Origin: Psococerastis gibbosa
Lineage: Eukaryota; Arthropoda; Insecta; Psocodea; Psocidae
Direction: 5' to 3'
Assembly (NCBI GenBank): GCA_963971405.1
Contig: OZ020489.1
Coordinates: 28,794,290-28,858,289, forward strand
Length of the DNA stretch: 64,000 nt
Part shown: positions 25,451-37,468 of the stretch, one piece after another
How the letters are laid out: each line of letters begins with the position of its first letter
Numbering within the stretch: the stretch's first letter is position 1
Notes under the pieces: generated by a model
The model's database searches: none
What the model was told of the DNA's origin: nothing
What the model saw: the letters and a program-made list of their open reading frames with translations, nothing else
Program-made: the position numbers and the translations under genes

Positions 25451-25939
25451 TATTTTATTTTACATGAATGAATGAATGAAACGTGTAGTGAATATACAAA
25501 AAACCATTTCAAACCTACCAAACGCATGCGTCGGTTTCCTCATGTACCATAATTTCAGCACCGCCACCAACGCCGATCAGCTACTATCACCCATAACAGC
25601 GTATTAGCAGGCACAAGGTTAATTATGTATGTGAGGGAATACGAACATTTGTTTTGCCTCGGCATACCGAACAACTGTTTATTCTCTACACTGATTAATA
25701 AGTTTATTCTTGTTTCATTTGCATTAACCCCGGTTACCAGGCAGGAGATATTGCTGACATAAACACAAAAACACACACAGAGCACTGGTAAAGACGAAGA
25801 AGAAGAATAAACCTGCATAAGCCTTAAACTTGTCGTGCTATTCTTCATACTAGAAAAAGCAGTTTTAAATTGCAGAGTTTTAAACCCATAAGCAATAACC
25901 TCACGTATATCTGCCGCAAGTTTTCTATTTTATTCTTCG
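25451..25939. other. Unassigned segment
   Basis: It contains a GAAT-type run near 25466-25480 and a 97-codon minus frame at 25555-25848 with no recognised domain. No gene was called. Confidence 0.4.
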
Positions 25940-26300
25940 ACAATTCAGCTATTTCAGCAGTAAAACCAGCATCATCCATCCCAACCAGGGTTACTTATTA
26001 CTTCAGCCAACGCCCGTCCTTGGCTGCTCAGCCATTTGACGTCTTACCTCCCAATATGTCCGTGATGCGAAATGTTCGTCATCGTTGATTACTTGTAGGG
26101 CAGGGCACTGGGCCAGGTGGTCTGCCTTCCTCCAGTAAGCAGAGGGAGCATTGCTAATAGACAGCTCTTTCAGCAGTAAGCAGTAAAACCAACATCAACG
26201 AGGATTCTATCAAGAATTCCCTACCCTTTGCCAGCTCTTTCTGTTGACCCTATGAAAGTTGACAGCTCCTTCAGCTGTAACACCAGCATCATAATAAGCC
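25940..26300 (+). repeat. Degenerate direct repeats plus a mini-retroposon
   Basis: The phrase CAGCTnTTTCAGCAGTAAAA-CCAnCATCA occurs near 25945, 26161 and 26263, diverging slightly each time. Between the first two, 26003-26047 is the minus-strand copy of the short sequence CAGCCAAGGACGGGCGTTGG that is also found at 48583-48602 and 62461-62480. Confidence 0.5.
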
Positions 26301-27239
26301 ACATGTACGGCACCCCGCACAGATTCCCCGTGAGAATCAGACTAATGGTGTGAACCTAACAGGTATTGTCCGAGGCAATTAAAAACCACCACCAACATCA
26401 TACAATGCTCCGACCTTCCACCAGATGGTTATCTCCACTAAGGGGCACCACTATTGTCTTTAAGGGGGAAAGGTCGCCAACTGCAACACAATGAGCTGCT
26501 CGCCCTTTCCTTTTCGCCAGGTGTGCCCAAAATCACCTGCTGAACATCAGGGGCACATTCTAACCATTGCATTGTCAAAAGTACATTCAGTATGTACTCG
26601 CAAACAGACATGTTGCTTTCGGTGATTGCCTTGCCTAAATTTACTAAAATAAACTCCAGAAAAAAAACTAATGTCCCTACAGATAACTCAACTTCTCTCT
26701 TGCATGACTTTGATAAGTATCTACAATTTTGTCGAAAATATTTAAATTTGGGCGGGATTGGGCATATTGTATAATATAGTTTGTCACCAGCCTCCAGTCG
26801 TGTCGCGGTTGTTGAGCCACCCAGCCCGCGCACGACTTGTGATGAAACCTCGTGTCATCCGCGTCTCGTCAGTCAACGACTTATTTTTGCGCGTGGTTGT
26901 CTAAATTGTCCCATTCAACACCCTTCCCGTTATTGTTATAAAAAAACCGGTTTAAAACTGTTACTTTTTAATTCTTCTCATACAATTGATCCGTCCCGGT
27001 TATGTCACGAGGCTTGAAAAGCAAAAAATAAACCATATAATAATGATAGGCACAAAGTTAGCCCAATAAAGTGTAGGTTGGTAGGTAGGCTAACTGTCAA
27101 ATTTCACGTAGAGCAAGAATGGAGGGATGGAGGAGTCACGTGCGACAGTTGCCGGCGATGGTTTGGCAGAAGGGGACAAGGGACCTTGATGTCTGTAGAG
27201 AGGTAATGCGAAAGATATGCTCGAGCCCGAGCAGTAGCG
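26301..27239. other. Unassigned segment
   Basis: A 131-codon minus frame (26438-26833) begins MRGLGGSTTATRLEAG and has no recognised domain. The + frame opposite is also partly open. 26780-26880 is GC-richer. No gene was recognised. Confidence 0.35.
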
Positions 27240-27285
27240 GAAAAGGAAGATGAAAAAGAAGAAGCAGAAGAAGAAGAAGAAATAG
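27240..27285 (+). repeat. (GAA)n microsatellite
   Basis: This is a run of GAA and AGA units with few interruptions. It could be the tail of a GAA-ending retroposon like those at 48571 and 62442, but no recognisable body precedes it. Confidence 0.7.
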
Positions 27286-28448
27286 CCAATGAGCAGCTAG
27301 ATTGTATGATATAAATTGAAAAATTGACAATTAGTCTGCTTCATACCCACACCCTTAAATGTACTGACGCACCATAAAAGTGTATTTCAATGTCTAGTCA
27401 ACCCGTTCGAGAGCCAATGTGAGCTAGGCTTCTTTCTATAAGATGTTCCTGCATGCTTCAAACGTATGCAAAATCCATTCGAAGTCAATTGCCGGCCTAT
27501 CATATTGAAGCTTGCTATAACTGGCTATTCAAATGAATTCATAGCTATTGTATGATTTGTTGTCGTAACTTTTAAATTGTCAGATCACACCCAGCAGTCT
27601 GCACCATATACCAATTTCATATTAAATATATGCCTACCGTCATATTATGGTGTGGAGGAAAACAGTAGGTACGGTACACAAGCCGGAAACTCCATGATGC
27701 ATCGTTAGATTCGTCAACGAGAGGAACTAAAATTGTACACATCTAATTTCAGGAAACAGCCGCGCGGTGTGGAGATACTGCGAACATGTTCCATAGGAGA
27801 AAGCACCAATGTAACGCACGTCCAAACAGCTCATAAGGTAAATTTATCCAAAGTATAATTCTGTACAAATACAACATAGGCTACCCATTTACTATGTCAG
27901 ATGTAAAAGAAACATTTAAATTTGCCTTTACATCGATTCGAAACCCTTTTTAGTGCCATATCTCGCGCCATTCCTCCGAAGACGACGAGAAAGAAAGAAA
28001 TTGTCTTTATTTTCAATAGGGGTGAAATGCAATTGATCAAGACTTTATAGTCTTATTGTTCGCCTTTTGTTTGCAATAAAGTCGTTTTTTCATTTTTCAT
28101 TTCATCATTAACCCAAGAAGCCACAAGGTCAATAGGAAAATTTTGGAAATATAGTTGCATGTTTTCAAGCAGGTCTATGTGTATATTTTTATTTGTTCAA
28201 TGCAATATTTTTGTAAATTTGGCGATGAAACAACATTCAAATTTCAAGGCTCGAAAGAGCCGCGTGATCCCGACCATGAGCAAAGCAAAAGTTAAAGAAA
28301 ATTACTCATATGAAGAAAAAAAAAGTATGCAGCGGCGGTAAAAATGGCCACCTGTGAATTATACCATACAACCAACTAATGGCCCCAAAGTAGAATTCAT
28401 TACTATAAGTACAACCGTTTAATTCACAAATATCGAACAAAATACTTC
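27286..28448. other. Unassigned segment
   Basis: Only short open frames. No repeat, exon or RNA gene was recognised. Confidence 0.4.
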
Positions 28449-28613
28449 AGCGGGCTGATTATGGCGATTGGTACCTATTCACTTACTCTTGGGTTTAAAA
28501 CTGTAAACAAACAAATTTTGAATAGCACTTTCCATTGTAAAATTATCTTGTTTACGTTTTTAATACCAGAGTATTATATTAACCCCGGTATCAAAATCGC
28601 CATCAGGCCGCAG
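28449..28613. mobile_element. Diverged foldback related to 43027-43126
   Basis: The left end GCGGGCTGATTATGGCGATT, then GGTACC, is the approximate inverse of the right end GGTATCAAAATCGCCATCAG, then GCCGCAG. The right end, preceded by TTAACCCC, closely follows the right arm of the 100-bp palindrome at 43027-43126. About 165 bp in total, with no coding capacity. Confidence 0.5.
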
Positions 28614-29937
28614 GAGCCGAACACTTTGTTTTGACACGAAAAAGGTAGTTCAGTGCATAGGTAATGGAAGGAAGGGTGAAATGGTTAATAATAGGACCTC
28701 TAGATAATGAATACATTTATCGTTTTCTTCTATCTTCTACTCTCTTTTGATGGAAATACTTCTTTTTTATAAATTCCAATGAATAACTCGGTTGACTTCC
28801 TCTGTCAATTCAGCGGCACCGACCTCCACATTGACCATGGCAACGACAAGGCTCACTGGTGATATCCCCGTCAGGGACGCTTGCTTCGCAGGTCAACAGT
28901 TCCTAATGCAGTCAACAGGAAAAACCGTATCCTAATACCTGACAATAGAACACTACAGACCCTTATATACCTAAGAACCGATGCAAAGGAGAGAAAATAT
29001 GTGTCTAATAAATGTAATGGTCAGATAAAACTATTGGCAGACCCCAACGTTAATAAAATAGAAGGCGCCTAACCATAAGCTAAGTATGACCGATAGCGGG
29101 GAAACTTAGGTGGCATTTATCAAATCGTCGTGGAAATACAGTGAAGAAGTTGTAGGATGGCAACATAAAAATATAAAATAGCGGTAAATGAAAAACTTCA
29201 ACAGGCAGGCCTGACAACGGAATCGCTGGTGCAGACGTTCTGCGTACTTGACCTTGGTTCCTAGCCATCTTACTAGCCTAATTTTCAGTCTATTTGGCTA
29301 ACCCTTTGCTGCTTCACTGAATGTGCTGTGGATGGCCATAAAGCTATCGTGACAGTCCACTGCATGACAGCATATATGGTTATAAAGCCCATTAATTAAT
29401 CCTAAGAGCAAAAAATATCGAATCAATGGACAGTACGCCTCACAACCCTGAAGTCCTAATAACCCAACGAACAGGAAAACAGTCCTAATCATTCAAATCA
29501 ATGGGCAGAAAAACTGGGCATCACCTGATGATAGCTTACTACAATGTCAATTCAAGGAAAAAAACTATCCGGGCAGATAATTGGGACAATTTCTACGGTT
29601 GAACAAATACAGGCTAGGATGCTAAGAGAACAGCACGTTGTAGGTGACGTCACCACAGCATGGCATGGAAGCACGGGGCAGGAAAAAGGTCACCTACTTC
29701 ACTTCTTTCAAATAACCCTTCAAGAGGAAGCTGACCGCAGACATTTTGGGATTTTTTTTTTTTTAATTTTACAATAATCGCCTACAATGCAGCCTACCTT
29801 TTCATTCTCTTCAAACACAACATTTTATTTTTCAGCCACTCCAGCGATTAAAGCGAGTTTTTTCCATATTTAATCCAATTGATTTGTTCGTCTGAATGAA
29901 ATAATGCATTTTTGTTCAATCACTACATGCAACCTAA
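28614..29937. other. Unassigned segment
   Basis: A 77-codon frame at 29544-29777 (+) and shorter ones have no recognised domain. A T-run sits at about 29751-29764. No gene was recognised. Confidence 0.4.
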
Positions 29938-30090
29938 CGGGCTTTAACACTCAACTAGGAAGGCCTGGGACCACCTGTTTTACATGCCCTCCGAAGCATG
30001 GCCAGAAAAAGTAGCAAGTGTGGGATTGGAACCAACAACCTTTCGGGGTGAACGTCGGAGGCCGTACCACTATTATACATGTCCTGACAA
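29938..30090 (-). repeat. SINE-A copy lacking its tail
   Basis: In minus orientation, this has the body (CACTCAACTAGGAAGGCC, CATGCCCTCCGAAGCATGG), then the B box region (GGGATTGGAACC), the head (GTACCACTATTATACATGT) and the 5' end CCTGACA. The A/T tail and the GGTTGGCTTAG part are gone. Confidence 0.75.
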
Positions 30091-31910
30091 ACCGTTTGTA
30101 TCGTGAAAGGAACCCTAGGAACTAATTAATAGCTCCAGTTTCATTTTAATAGCGAAAACAAAAAGCCCAACCCGACACTCATAATACACAGCATGGTCCA
30201 CAGGAGCCAAAAATAGATGTTGGCCATTAGCAGGCACAGATGTCTACATTATAGCCGGCTCCTAATTGCAAGCCATCATCACTAAATGACCATCATAAAT
30301 TGTCGTGGTACTCATTACGGCCTGGGCACGTGGGTAGTTGTAGGCATGGTAGATGCGTAGCGCGGGCTCAGCTTATCAATTAAGACCTAACTTCTAATAA
30401 TTGTACTTTGTGCCCAAGGTTGAGCATGTGGCGGTTTGACAGTGGAGATTTTATTATCAAGTAAATACTATAATTATACATACTATAGAAAATTTGAAAA
30501 TAATTTAGGTTGACTCCGACCAACTGCCTGATAATTAAATCCCGTGAACTGGGGAGGGGTCCATTTGCTCTCAACAAAGTCAAATTCCACAGGAAATATC
30601 AAAGGTATGCGAGTAAAGCTATAATTGGGGGATTTGTGAAAAAATATACGTGCTCCTTTACATTTTTTAACGAAACAGTCACATACCAAGCATCAAAACA
30701 TGGAGATCTTTCTACTAGTTTCTACATGATAGATTTACTATCAACACTTCCAGTGAAATGTGATTTTAAAGGCCTACGAAGATTTTCTGTTCCGGTTGTC
30801 TATTAAGATAAGCAAAGATTCTGCCATGGATCATAAAAATTCCTGCACAGAACATTAATTAAGTCAAAATATTTGACTATAGCGCTTCTTATTATCAATC
30901 CGATGTAACTTTCGCTTAATAAATAGTATATATTTCACATCTTGTAAGTTGACTAATCAGAAAAATAGCTACATAATGGTTTTGCATTGTCAAATCAACC
31001 CAATAAACAATAAATTTTGACACAGAAATTAAAGTACGACATAATAAGCCATTAAGAATATTGCCGGATGCCACTAATAATGAGTAAATGCCACATTTCA
31101 ACACTAAGAACGGTGCATTATTTAATAACCCATCTAATGGATAATTAAAATTTACAAGCGGCTATACAATTAACACATTCGCTGCCGTAATGAGCAGCAA
31201 GGATGAAGAAATTGCATAAGACGCCATTTGCAATTTCGGCGATTTATTAATTCCCCATCATTACTAACTATAATAAGGCACCGTTCGAGTAACTTCAATT
31301 AATGGGCCCGTTAGGTACTTTAAGACATGAGTCTACTTTCTCGGAAGATGGTGGTTGTCATTTTTTTTTTTCCACGTTACCCTTATTTAACTGTCACATA
31401 CAAATTGCATTGCACCTTTCAACTAGACGGTAACCAATAAGCCACAAAAATTTGAAGTGAAGATTCTTGTCTCTCATTGGTCACCCGCAAGTTGGACATT
31501 GGTGTACGGGTTGGCTTAGAGTTCTAGAGCCGAAGGAACATAAATAAGCAGGCCCACGTGACAAAAACAATATAGTCCCAGGATCGGGGTTACAAATTCC
31601 ACGACGCCGTACTGAAGGGTCCCAAGCATCACGAACAGGTTGATGGTCCATTGTTGACTCAGTGGCGCTCAAGAGCAGGCCGGCACTCCACTCCAACTCT
31701 GTGTCAACGCACACAACAAGAGCTGACCGCCACTCCACTCCAACATTGTGTCAACGTACACAAAAACCCGAGCAGTGACAGACTGGTTGCATAAATCCCA
31801 TGTCAACATCCTGCATTTTTTGGCCGGAACAAATACTTTTAAAGAGACATTTCCCTTTTCAGTGGCCAAACAAGACAGTTTTCATCTGGAGTAATTAAGG
31901 GGAGGAAATT
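30091..31910. other. Unassigned segment
   Basis: Two overlapping frames near 30480-30806 (98 codons on + and 68 on -) are unrecognised. No repeat or gene was identified. Confidence 0.4.
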
Positions 31911-32090
31911 TAACAAATAAATTACTTTTGTTTTATTACTAAGCCAACCCAGCGGGGGCCCGCTCTTTCACTCAACTAGGGAGGCCCGGGACCACTGGCT
32001 TTACATGGCCAGAAAATGTAGCAAGTATAGGACTGTAACCAACAACTTTTCGGGTGAAAGCCGAGTCCGTACCACTACTCTACATCATAG
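31911..32090 (-). repeat. SINE-A copy, nearly full length
   Basis: In minus orientation, its tail is near 31911 (AACAAATAAATTAC), followed by TATTACTAAGCCAACCCAGC, ACTCAACTAGGGAGGCCCGG, ACATGGCCAGAAAATGTAGC, a decayed B box (GGACTGTAACC) and the head with GTACCACTACTCTACAT. The CCTCCGAAGC stretch has been lost. Confidence 0.75.
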
Positions 32091-33539
32091 TTCACTTATT
32101 GTAAAAACAATTCAGAGCTCAAAATCTGAAGGGAGACATTCATTTTGTGTAGCTATGGCATATCTATCACTTACTAACACTGACATTAAGTCAAGCTCTT
32201 TCTGTAGAATTTTTTCGTTTACTAGTGTTTACCGTTTACTTGATTAAATATAGAATAGATGGATGTCAACGCCATACGGCAGTAAGCCAATGTTGAGAAC
32301 AGTGTGGAAGCCATCTCATATCCGGAAAGCAATTCAGTCGTTGATGGCGTTGGTGACTTACAATATAATTGTCATTCTATACTGCTGGATTGGCTAGAAT
32401 AAACCAAATAATTTTAAATTATAACAAATGAAGTCTGGAGAGCCGTTCATATAGTCCAATGCTTTGGAATAGGATAAATCGCGACAGACAAGTTGTCTCT
32501 CAGATTTCAATTGCCAAAGCGATGGTCAAAGCACTCTAAAAGTCCCTATATTCCTTACAAAAGGTTCATTGGCTCACCAAGTTAGCCAATAACATTACTT
32601 TCACTCCAAAGCTAATATAACCAACACCGTTCACCCGTTCAACTCCAATTACGAGCAAAATACGATAAATGAATGGAGTATCGCAGGGTGTGAAAATTAG
32701 ATAATACGTACAGCCACACAGGTCTAAAAAGAGGCGTTTTGTATACTCCTCAGGAGAATGGCCCACTAATTGTACCTGAACCTTCGTGACGACTCGAATA
32801 CCCTAATGACTAGCTAATTCAGGTGCATAGGCTTCCCAATCCTGCCCCCCATTCAGCAGGGGCGGGTCTGATTATGTAACAAACCAGTGGTAAACTCATT
32901 AGTCAATAGGGCCGATTGGTATACCTAGGATCACCCTGTACCTTATCCGCTCTGTCACATTTTTTGCCCCCAACCTGTTTTACATAGGTTTTGAGTGGAC
33001 AAGAAAGGAAACACAGGTTTCGGAACGACTCACCCAATAAATCGTACGAAATGAACACCACGAGCAATCAACGCCTTATTCATATCTTATTTGAAAGAGA
33101 ATCAGCGTTTATAGGTTGATGTCTTCTTCTGTGTTGTGCTCGACATCATTTCAAGTTTTTCTTTAGTTATGACTTCCATTGGCACCATAGGTCCTTCGTC
33201 CGCCCAGTGCAGTCGTCTCACTGGTAGTCCCAGGGGTATTTACGGCAGGTCCCAGCCTTAGGTTCAAGCTGAACTTATGTTTCAATTTTCAATGTTAACG
33301 TAACACACCCATACAATAAAACTCCCATGGCTAGTATCAATGCCGTGCTATGTTTTTTGTAGTGAAATGGGCGTGTCAGTAGAAGGTCTATATGCTTTCC
33401 GTGCCCCCCCCCCCCCATATCAAAGGACCTCGTTTCCGTTTGTCGTGTCAACTCTAACTCAGATCATATAAGAATTAGCCGGATTGCAACAACCCATTTT
33501 AAACTAGTCGGAAATCTATTTGTGGTTTAATATAATTAG
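32091..33539. other. Unassigned segment
   Basis: It contains a C-run at about 33405-33417. No exon, RNA gene or family member was recognised. Confidence 0.4.
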
Positions 33540-33790
33540 AAAGGCTTTCGCGGCCATAGTCAGGTGGGCACGAGAATCCCAGCTAATGGGTCGTGGTCGG
33601 CATCTTGAGTGGCACTCACACTGTAAGCAAACTTATAAAATTGTATCTCGTAGGCTCAGCAGCTGCTGTTGCTCTTAGTATATGCAGCGCCACTGAAAAT
33701 GCCGACCGCAGATGTTGACGAAACGTTTGGCAGCACGTTTTCAGATTGACCAGATTCTAATCATCATCATTTTTCGTCTCAATGAACTGC
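33540..33790 (+). repeat. GACGAAACG-motif element with inverted arms
   Basis: The arms at 33595-33613 (GGTCGGCATCTTGAGTGGC) and 33689-33707 (GCCACTGAAAATGCCGACC) pair at about 17 of 19 positions around a 75-nt loop. The right arm runs straight into GCAGATGTTGACGAAACG and then a small hairpin (AAACGT, 8 nt, ACGTTT). The same right-hand block recurs at 46410-46457 and 54612-54665. Penelope-like elements and other hammerhead-bearing repeats have CTGA and CGAAAC core pieces in such places; that link is inference. Confidence 0.5.
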
Positions 33791-34360
33791 CTCGTTGGTG
33801 AATGAGGTTCATTTGTGACGTCATTTTGTAGATGGCAGCACCAGTTGCAATGATATCAAAGCGTTGATTTTTCCATAAGCCTCAATACTATTTTAAAATG
33901 ATTTTTAATTACGTATTATTTTAAAGTGATATTTTTCTATAAATCATGGAGAATATATGTATTAAATTATATGCAGCGAAATTAGGTCCAGGCATAGTAA
34001 AAATATTATAAAAAATATTAAAAAAATTAATTAGATACTAAGAGCTTAGCTTTCACACGCAAATGGCGGCCATTTTGAATAATATGGATATCGGTTTGTC
34101 GTCAGCGAACCTAGTGACCAAAACTGTCCCTACAGAACCTCATTGGGCCCTCTTTCTCCAATACGGAGCACCTAGCAACACGGAAATGCCGCTTTCGTTG
34201 ATTATACGGTAGGTAGTATCGTAAGCGGCACTTTGAGCCGTCTCCCGTGTGTGACCGTGTCTTATTATAAAACAAGGCACACGACACACAGGGCTAGTAA
34301 CCGATAACGGACCCCACCACACATGGCGGAGCGTAAAAATAAAACAAAATAAAAAGGTTT
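33791..34360. other. Unassigned AT-rich segment
   Basis: No gene or repeat was recognised. Confidence 0.4.
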
Positions 34361-34945
34361 TTGCTTTCCTATTTAAATATGTTAGTTAGGCGGCAATTCC
34401 ACCGGCGATTTTACTTCATTTGTGATTTGAGATTATTTGTTTGTTTTGTTTTAAGGAGACTATTATGTAGATACTTAACTTATCTATTATAAATTAAGTT
34501 ATAATGTGGTAGGCCTATAGACTTATTAACGATATCTGCTACGGTAGCAGACATACCGTATTATAACTTAATTTATAATAGATAAGTTAAGTATCTACAT
34601 AATAGTCTCCTTAAAAAAAATCACAAATCACAAATGAAGTAAAATCGCCGGTGGAATAGCCGCTTTAAGTATAAGGAATGCTTTGTGATTTAGAGATTAC
34701 TGCAGTATAGTGAATCAAGACGGTTTGAGAAACCAGGAACCCAAAAGTGCTTTTTTTTTATTTAGACGAAAATTTGTCTGTTTATTGGTTCGTCGATTTT
34801 TATGCAAACTACTGGGTGCATTATGATGAAATTTGGCACATAGCTTCACAAAAAATCATATCTCAAGACAACTTTTTTTTTAATTTGTGCTAACTCAAGT
34901 TTGGTTTCACCTCCCTCCACCCAAAAAACTCCAAAAAAAAGAACC
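34361..34945 (-). repeat. Family X copy interrupted by a MITE
   Basis: TTGCTTTCCTATTTAAATAT at 34361 is the family end. The next family bases, AGTATAAGGAATGCTTTGTG, resume at 34668 after the MITE at 34389-34664. The copy then continues through AACCAGGAACCCAAAAGTG, TCGTCGATTTTTATGCAAAC, ATGATGAAATTTGGCACATA and TAACTCAAGTTTGG before it is cut off near 34945. It is more diverged than the copies at 47 and 52 kb, consistent with being old enough to have hosted another insertion. Confidence 0.75.
34389..34664. mobile_element. Palindromic MITE with TTA duplications (Harbinger-like)
   Basis: This 276-bp element has arms of about 115 bp. The left begins GGCGGCAATTCCACCGGCGA and the right in reverse AGCGGCTATTCCACCGGCGA. 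TTA lies on both sides (34386-34388 and 34665-34667). The arms share GGAGACTATTATGTAGATAC and more, so the single strand can fold almost completely. The end pattern (G-rich hexamer, ATTCCA) resembles the element at 2902 and 19024. No coding capacity. Confidence 0.85.
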
Positions 34946-36365
34946 AAGCCAACTTGTTCACTAGTCGGTGGACTATGCAGTCAAGAGCGGTTTGAGGCAA
35001 TGCGAACTTTTCCATCTTCTCTTCGGCTGAGCAAGTATCAAATCTTTGATAAGGTGTAACTGGGCTAGTGGGTTTCCCTCTGCAGATGGAAGTTCAGGGT
35101 TATTTGCCAAACTTTCTTAAAATGAGTTTTTGGGTTTTACTATCTCTGGTTAGTATAAAAAGTTTTATTAAAACCCTAACTTTTCGTCTGTATATCAATG
35201 CAAACCCCATTGGTAAGGTTGTTCCTCAGGGTCTTCTGAAGAAGTGCCAATTACACGCCTACCCTGTCACAACATTAATTAAATTGCTTAATGTACAGCA
35301 CTTCAATAATATTAATTGACACTTTATAGCCTGCGATATAAAGTTACAAAAAGGTCAAACCCACCTCAAGGCGAGAAAAGAAATCAACTTGCCAACAAAA
35401 CTGCAGAAAAATGCACCCCACCCACGCCCAGACCTTCCTCCTCTACATACTCGCATATCATTAAGAGAACACAACGAAGCACATAGAGTAAAAAACATAG
35501 TAACACGTTCCCTGGAAGGTACAATATGGAGTTCACCAACGAATTATAACAGCTAGACTGCCTTATTAGTGGAGGGTACAGCACACTATTGCCGGCTACT
35601 CATGACAACGATCGCCACGATTCTATTGTAGTACCACCATAACGCGATTGTGCTTCGACTCGCAGAATACATCAATCGACAGTAAACTGATTTATTTACG
35701 TGACCGGTTGTGGGTACAAAATATAATCCAACATCAGGTCTGATGACAGGTTGTATCAAAAAACGGCTATTACTATTGTTCATTTGTCAATCATTGCGAT
35801 TGTCTTTTTCGCCTGTTACTCATGCAAAATAACGAGTTTTTTTTTAAATTTTAACATTCGCGTGAAGAACAACTAAATGGTCCGGAATACTTTAGTTGGC
35901 AACGAAATGTTCATTCACGTGCCATTTAAAATTCGAGAGGACCGGCCATAAATGACCCATCCACACATCTCATACCTGTAAATACCACAAGATTAAGGTT
36001 CTTCAGAATGTCGATTTTATCGAGTTGGTTAGTTAAAAGTGTTATCCAAGTTAACACACAATCGTGAGTGGACCGCGGGATTCTAAATAAATCGAAAAAA
36101 TTTAACAGAGTAAACGTCGTGGTAGTAGTCAGGACGTTCGTGGCACTGTTTAAAAGAAAGTGGCAGAAGCAGAACTCTATTCTAGTGCCACGTTTGTTTA
36201 TTTTCTTGAAAGTATTTCCGGTAATTGCTTCCCACATACAAAATAATATAATATTACAAAATACTAAGCGCGTGTTTCAAATCAACCGACATTAGCAAAT
36301 ATGGCGGCGGCCATACAACTCTCGATAACACCGACATTGTGACTAATGCATCAGTAGCCTATCAT
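34946..36365. other. Unassigned segment
   Basis: Open frames up to 103 codons (35926-36237, minus) with no recognised domain. No repeat was identified. Confidence 0.4.
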
Positions 36366-36743
36366 TCAGCAGTCTAAGTATTCAACTTCGGTGGCGGTAA
36401 CGTGTGGACTGCATAGTGCACGCCCTCGCGGCACCACGCCGCGCTGGAGTCTCCAGAATGGATTGTGCAACCGACATAACAACATTGAACCGGTCATGAG
36501 CCAGGTAGCAAGGTCAGGAACTGGAGCACCGGGCCATTTCGCCACACCACGCCAATCAGCTATTGTTTTCGACAGTAAACAAAACTTATTACGGTCAACC
36601 TGCACCTTTGCTCTTTCACTTTCTTGTGGAAAACTCGACGGATTTCGCCACAAAACATATGGGCAACCAAAATCGAAGGTTCCAACAATAGTAAATAAAA
36701 TGGAATGTATAGTATGGAACTTTACCTGAAACAATAGGATCAC
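36366..36743. other. GC-richer block open on both strands
   Basis: The minus frame 36366-36743 (125 codons) and the plus frame 36391-36729 (112 codons) overlap almost fully. Neither protein is recognisable. CpG dinucleotides are concentrated near 36420-36445. Open frames on both strands of one GC-richer block are usually compositional, so I make no gene call. It is nevertheless one of the better places to look for an exon in transcript data. Confidence 0.25.
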
Positions 36744-37256
36744 TTCCAGGTTGCGTGATGCAAGAAGCTGGAAGAGATTTTTATGGACGTACGCTTACAT
36801 TAAACCTTATTCTGCATACGACCCCAATGATAGTGGACATAATTTGTCAAACTATCCGGCTTAATTTATGGTCTTTGGCAAACTCGTACACGCCTCTTAT
36901 TCCAACCCGGACATAAGCGACAGACAACCTGCTTTAAAGGGCCTAAAATTCACGCATAATCAAACAAGCATCAGCCAACTTAACCAAAAAGTAACAGCCA
37001 ATGTTCGGGAAATCAAAATAACCAATACTCAACTCGGAAATATCTAAATGCGCTAGCAGCTAATAGACTGACTTCGAACGCACATTTCACCATCTAGAAA
37101 TATTATTCACAAGGACTTAAAATAGCTAAATTTAAGTCTAATGCGTAGATAGAAGGCATGCAAGGCTTCGTACCAATAACATATGTTTGACGCTATCTAA
37201 CGTATTAAACTATTTACAGATATACAACTCATCTCCTGCAATGCAAAGCAAAAAAG
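36744..37256. other. Unassigned segment
   Basis: Nothing was recognised. Confidence 0.4.
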
Positions 37257-37258
37257 TA

Positions 37259-37466
37259 CAGTCCACGCAAAATGAGAAAAGTATACTTATGGAATGTTTT
37301 GATCCTGTGCAACACTATAACAATATTCTTTGCACCATTTTGTGTTACCTTGTTGCATTGAATGCAAGGCATAACAAAAATTGTGCAAAGAATATTTCTA
37401 CTGTGTTGCACAGGACAAACATTCAAAACATTTCATGTCCATACTTTTCTCATTTTGCGTGGACTA
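37259..37466. mobile_element. Palindromic TA-flanked MITE (Tc1/mariner-like)
   Basis: This is a 208-bp foldback with arms of about 95 bp. Left end CAGTCCACGCAAAATGAGAA; right end in reverse TAGTCCACGCAAAATGAGAA. TA dinucleotides flank both sides (37257-37258 and 37467-37468). The arms meet at a loop of a few bases near 37355 (ACCTTG, TTGCATTGAATG, CAAGGC). The TA target and CAGT start fit non-autonomous Tc1/mariner elements. Open frames on both strands through the palindrome are shadows of its symmetry. If transcribed it would make one long hairpin. Confidence 0.82.
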
Positions 37467-37468
37467 TA

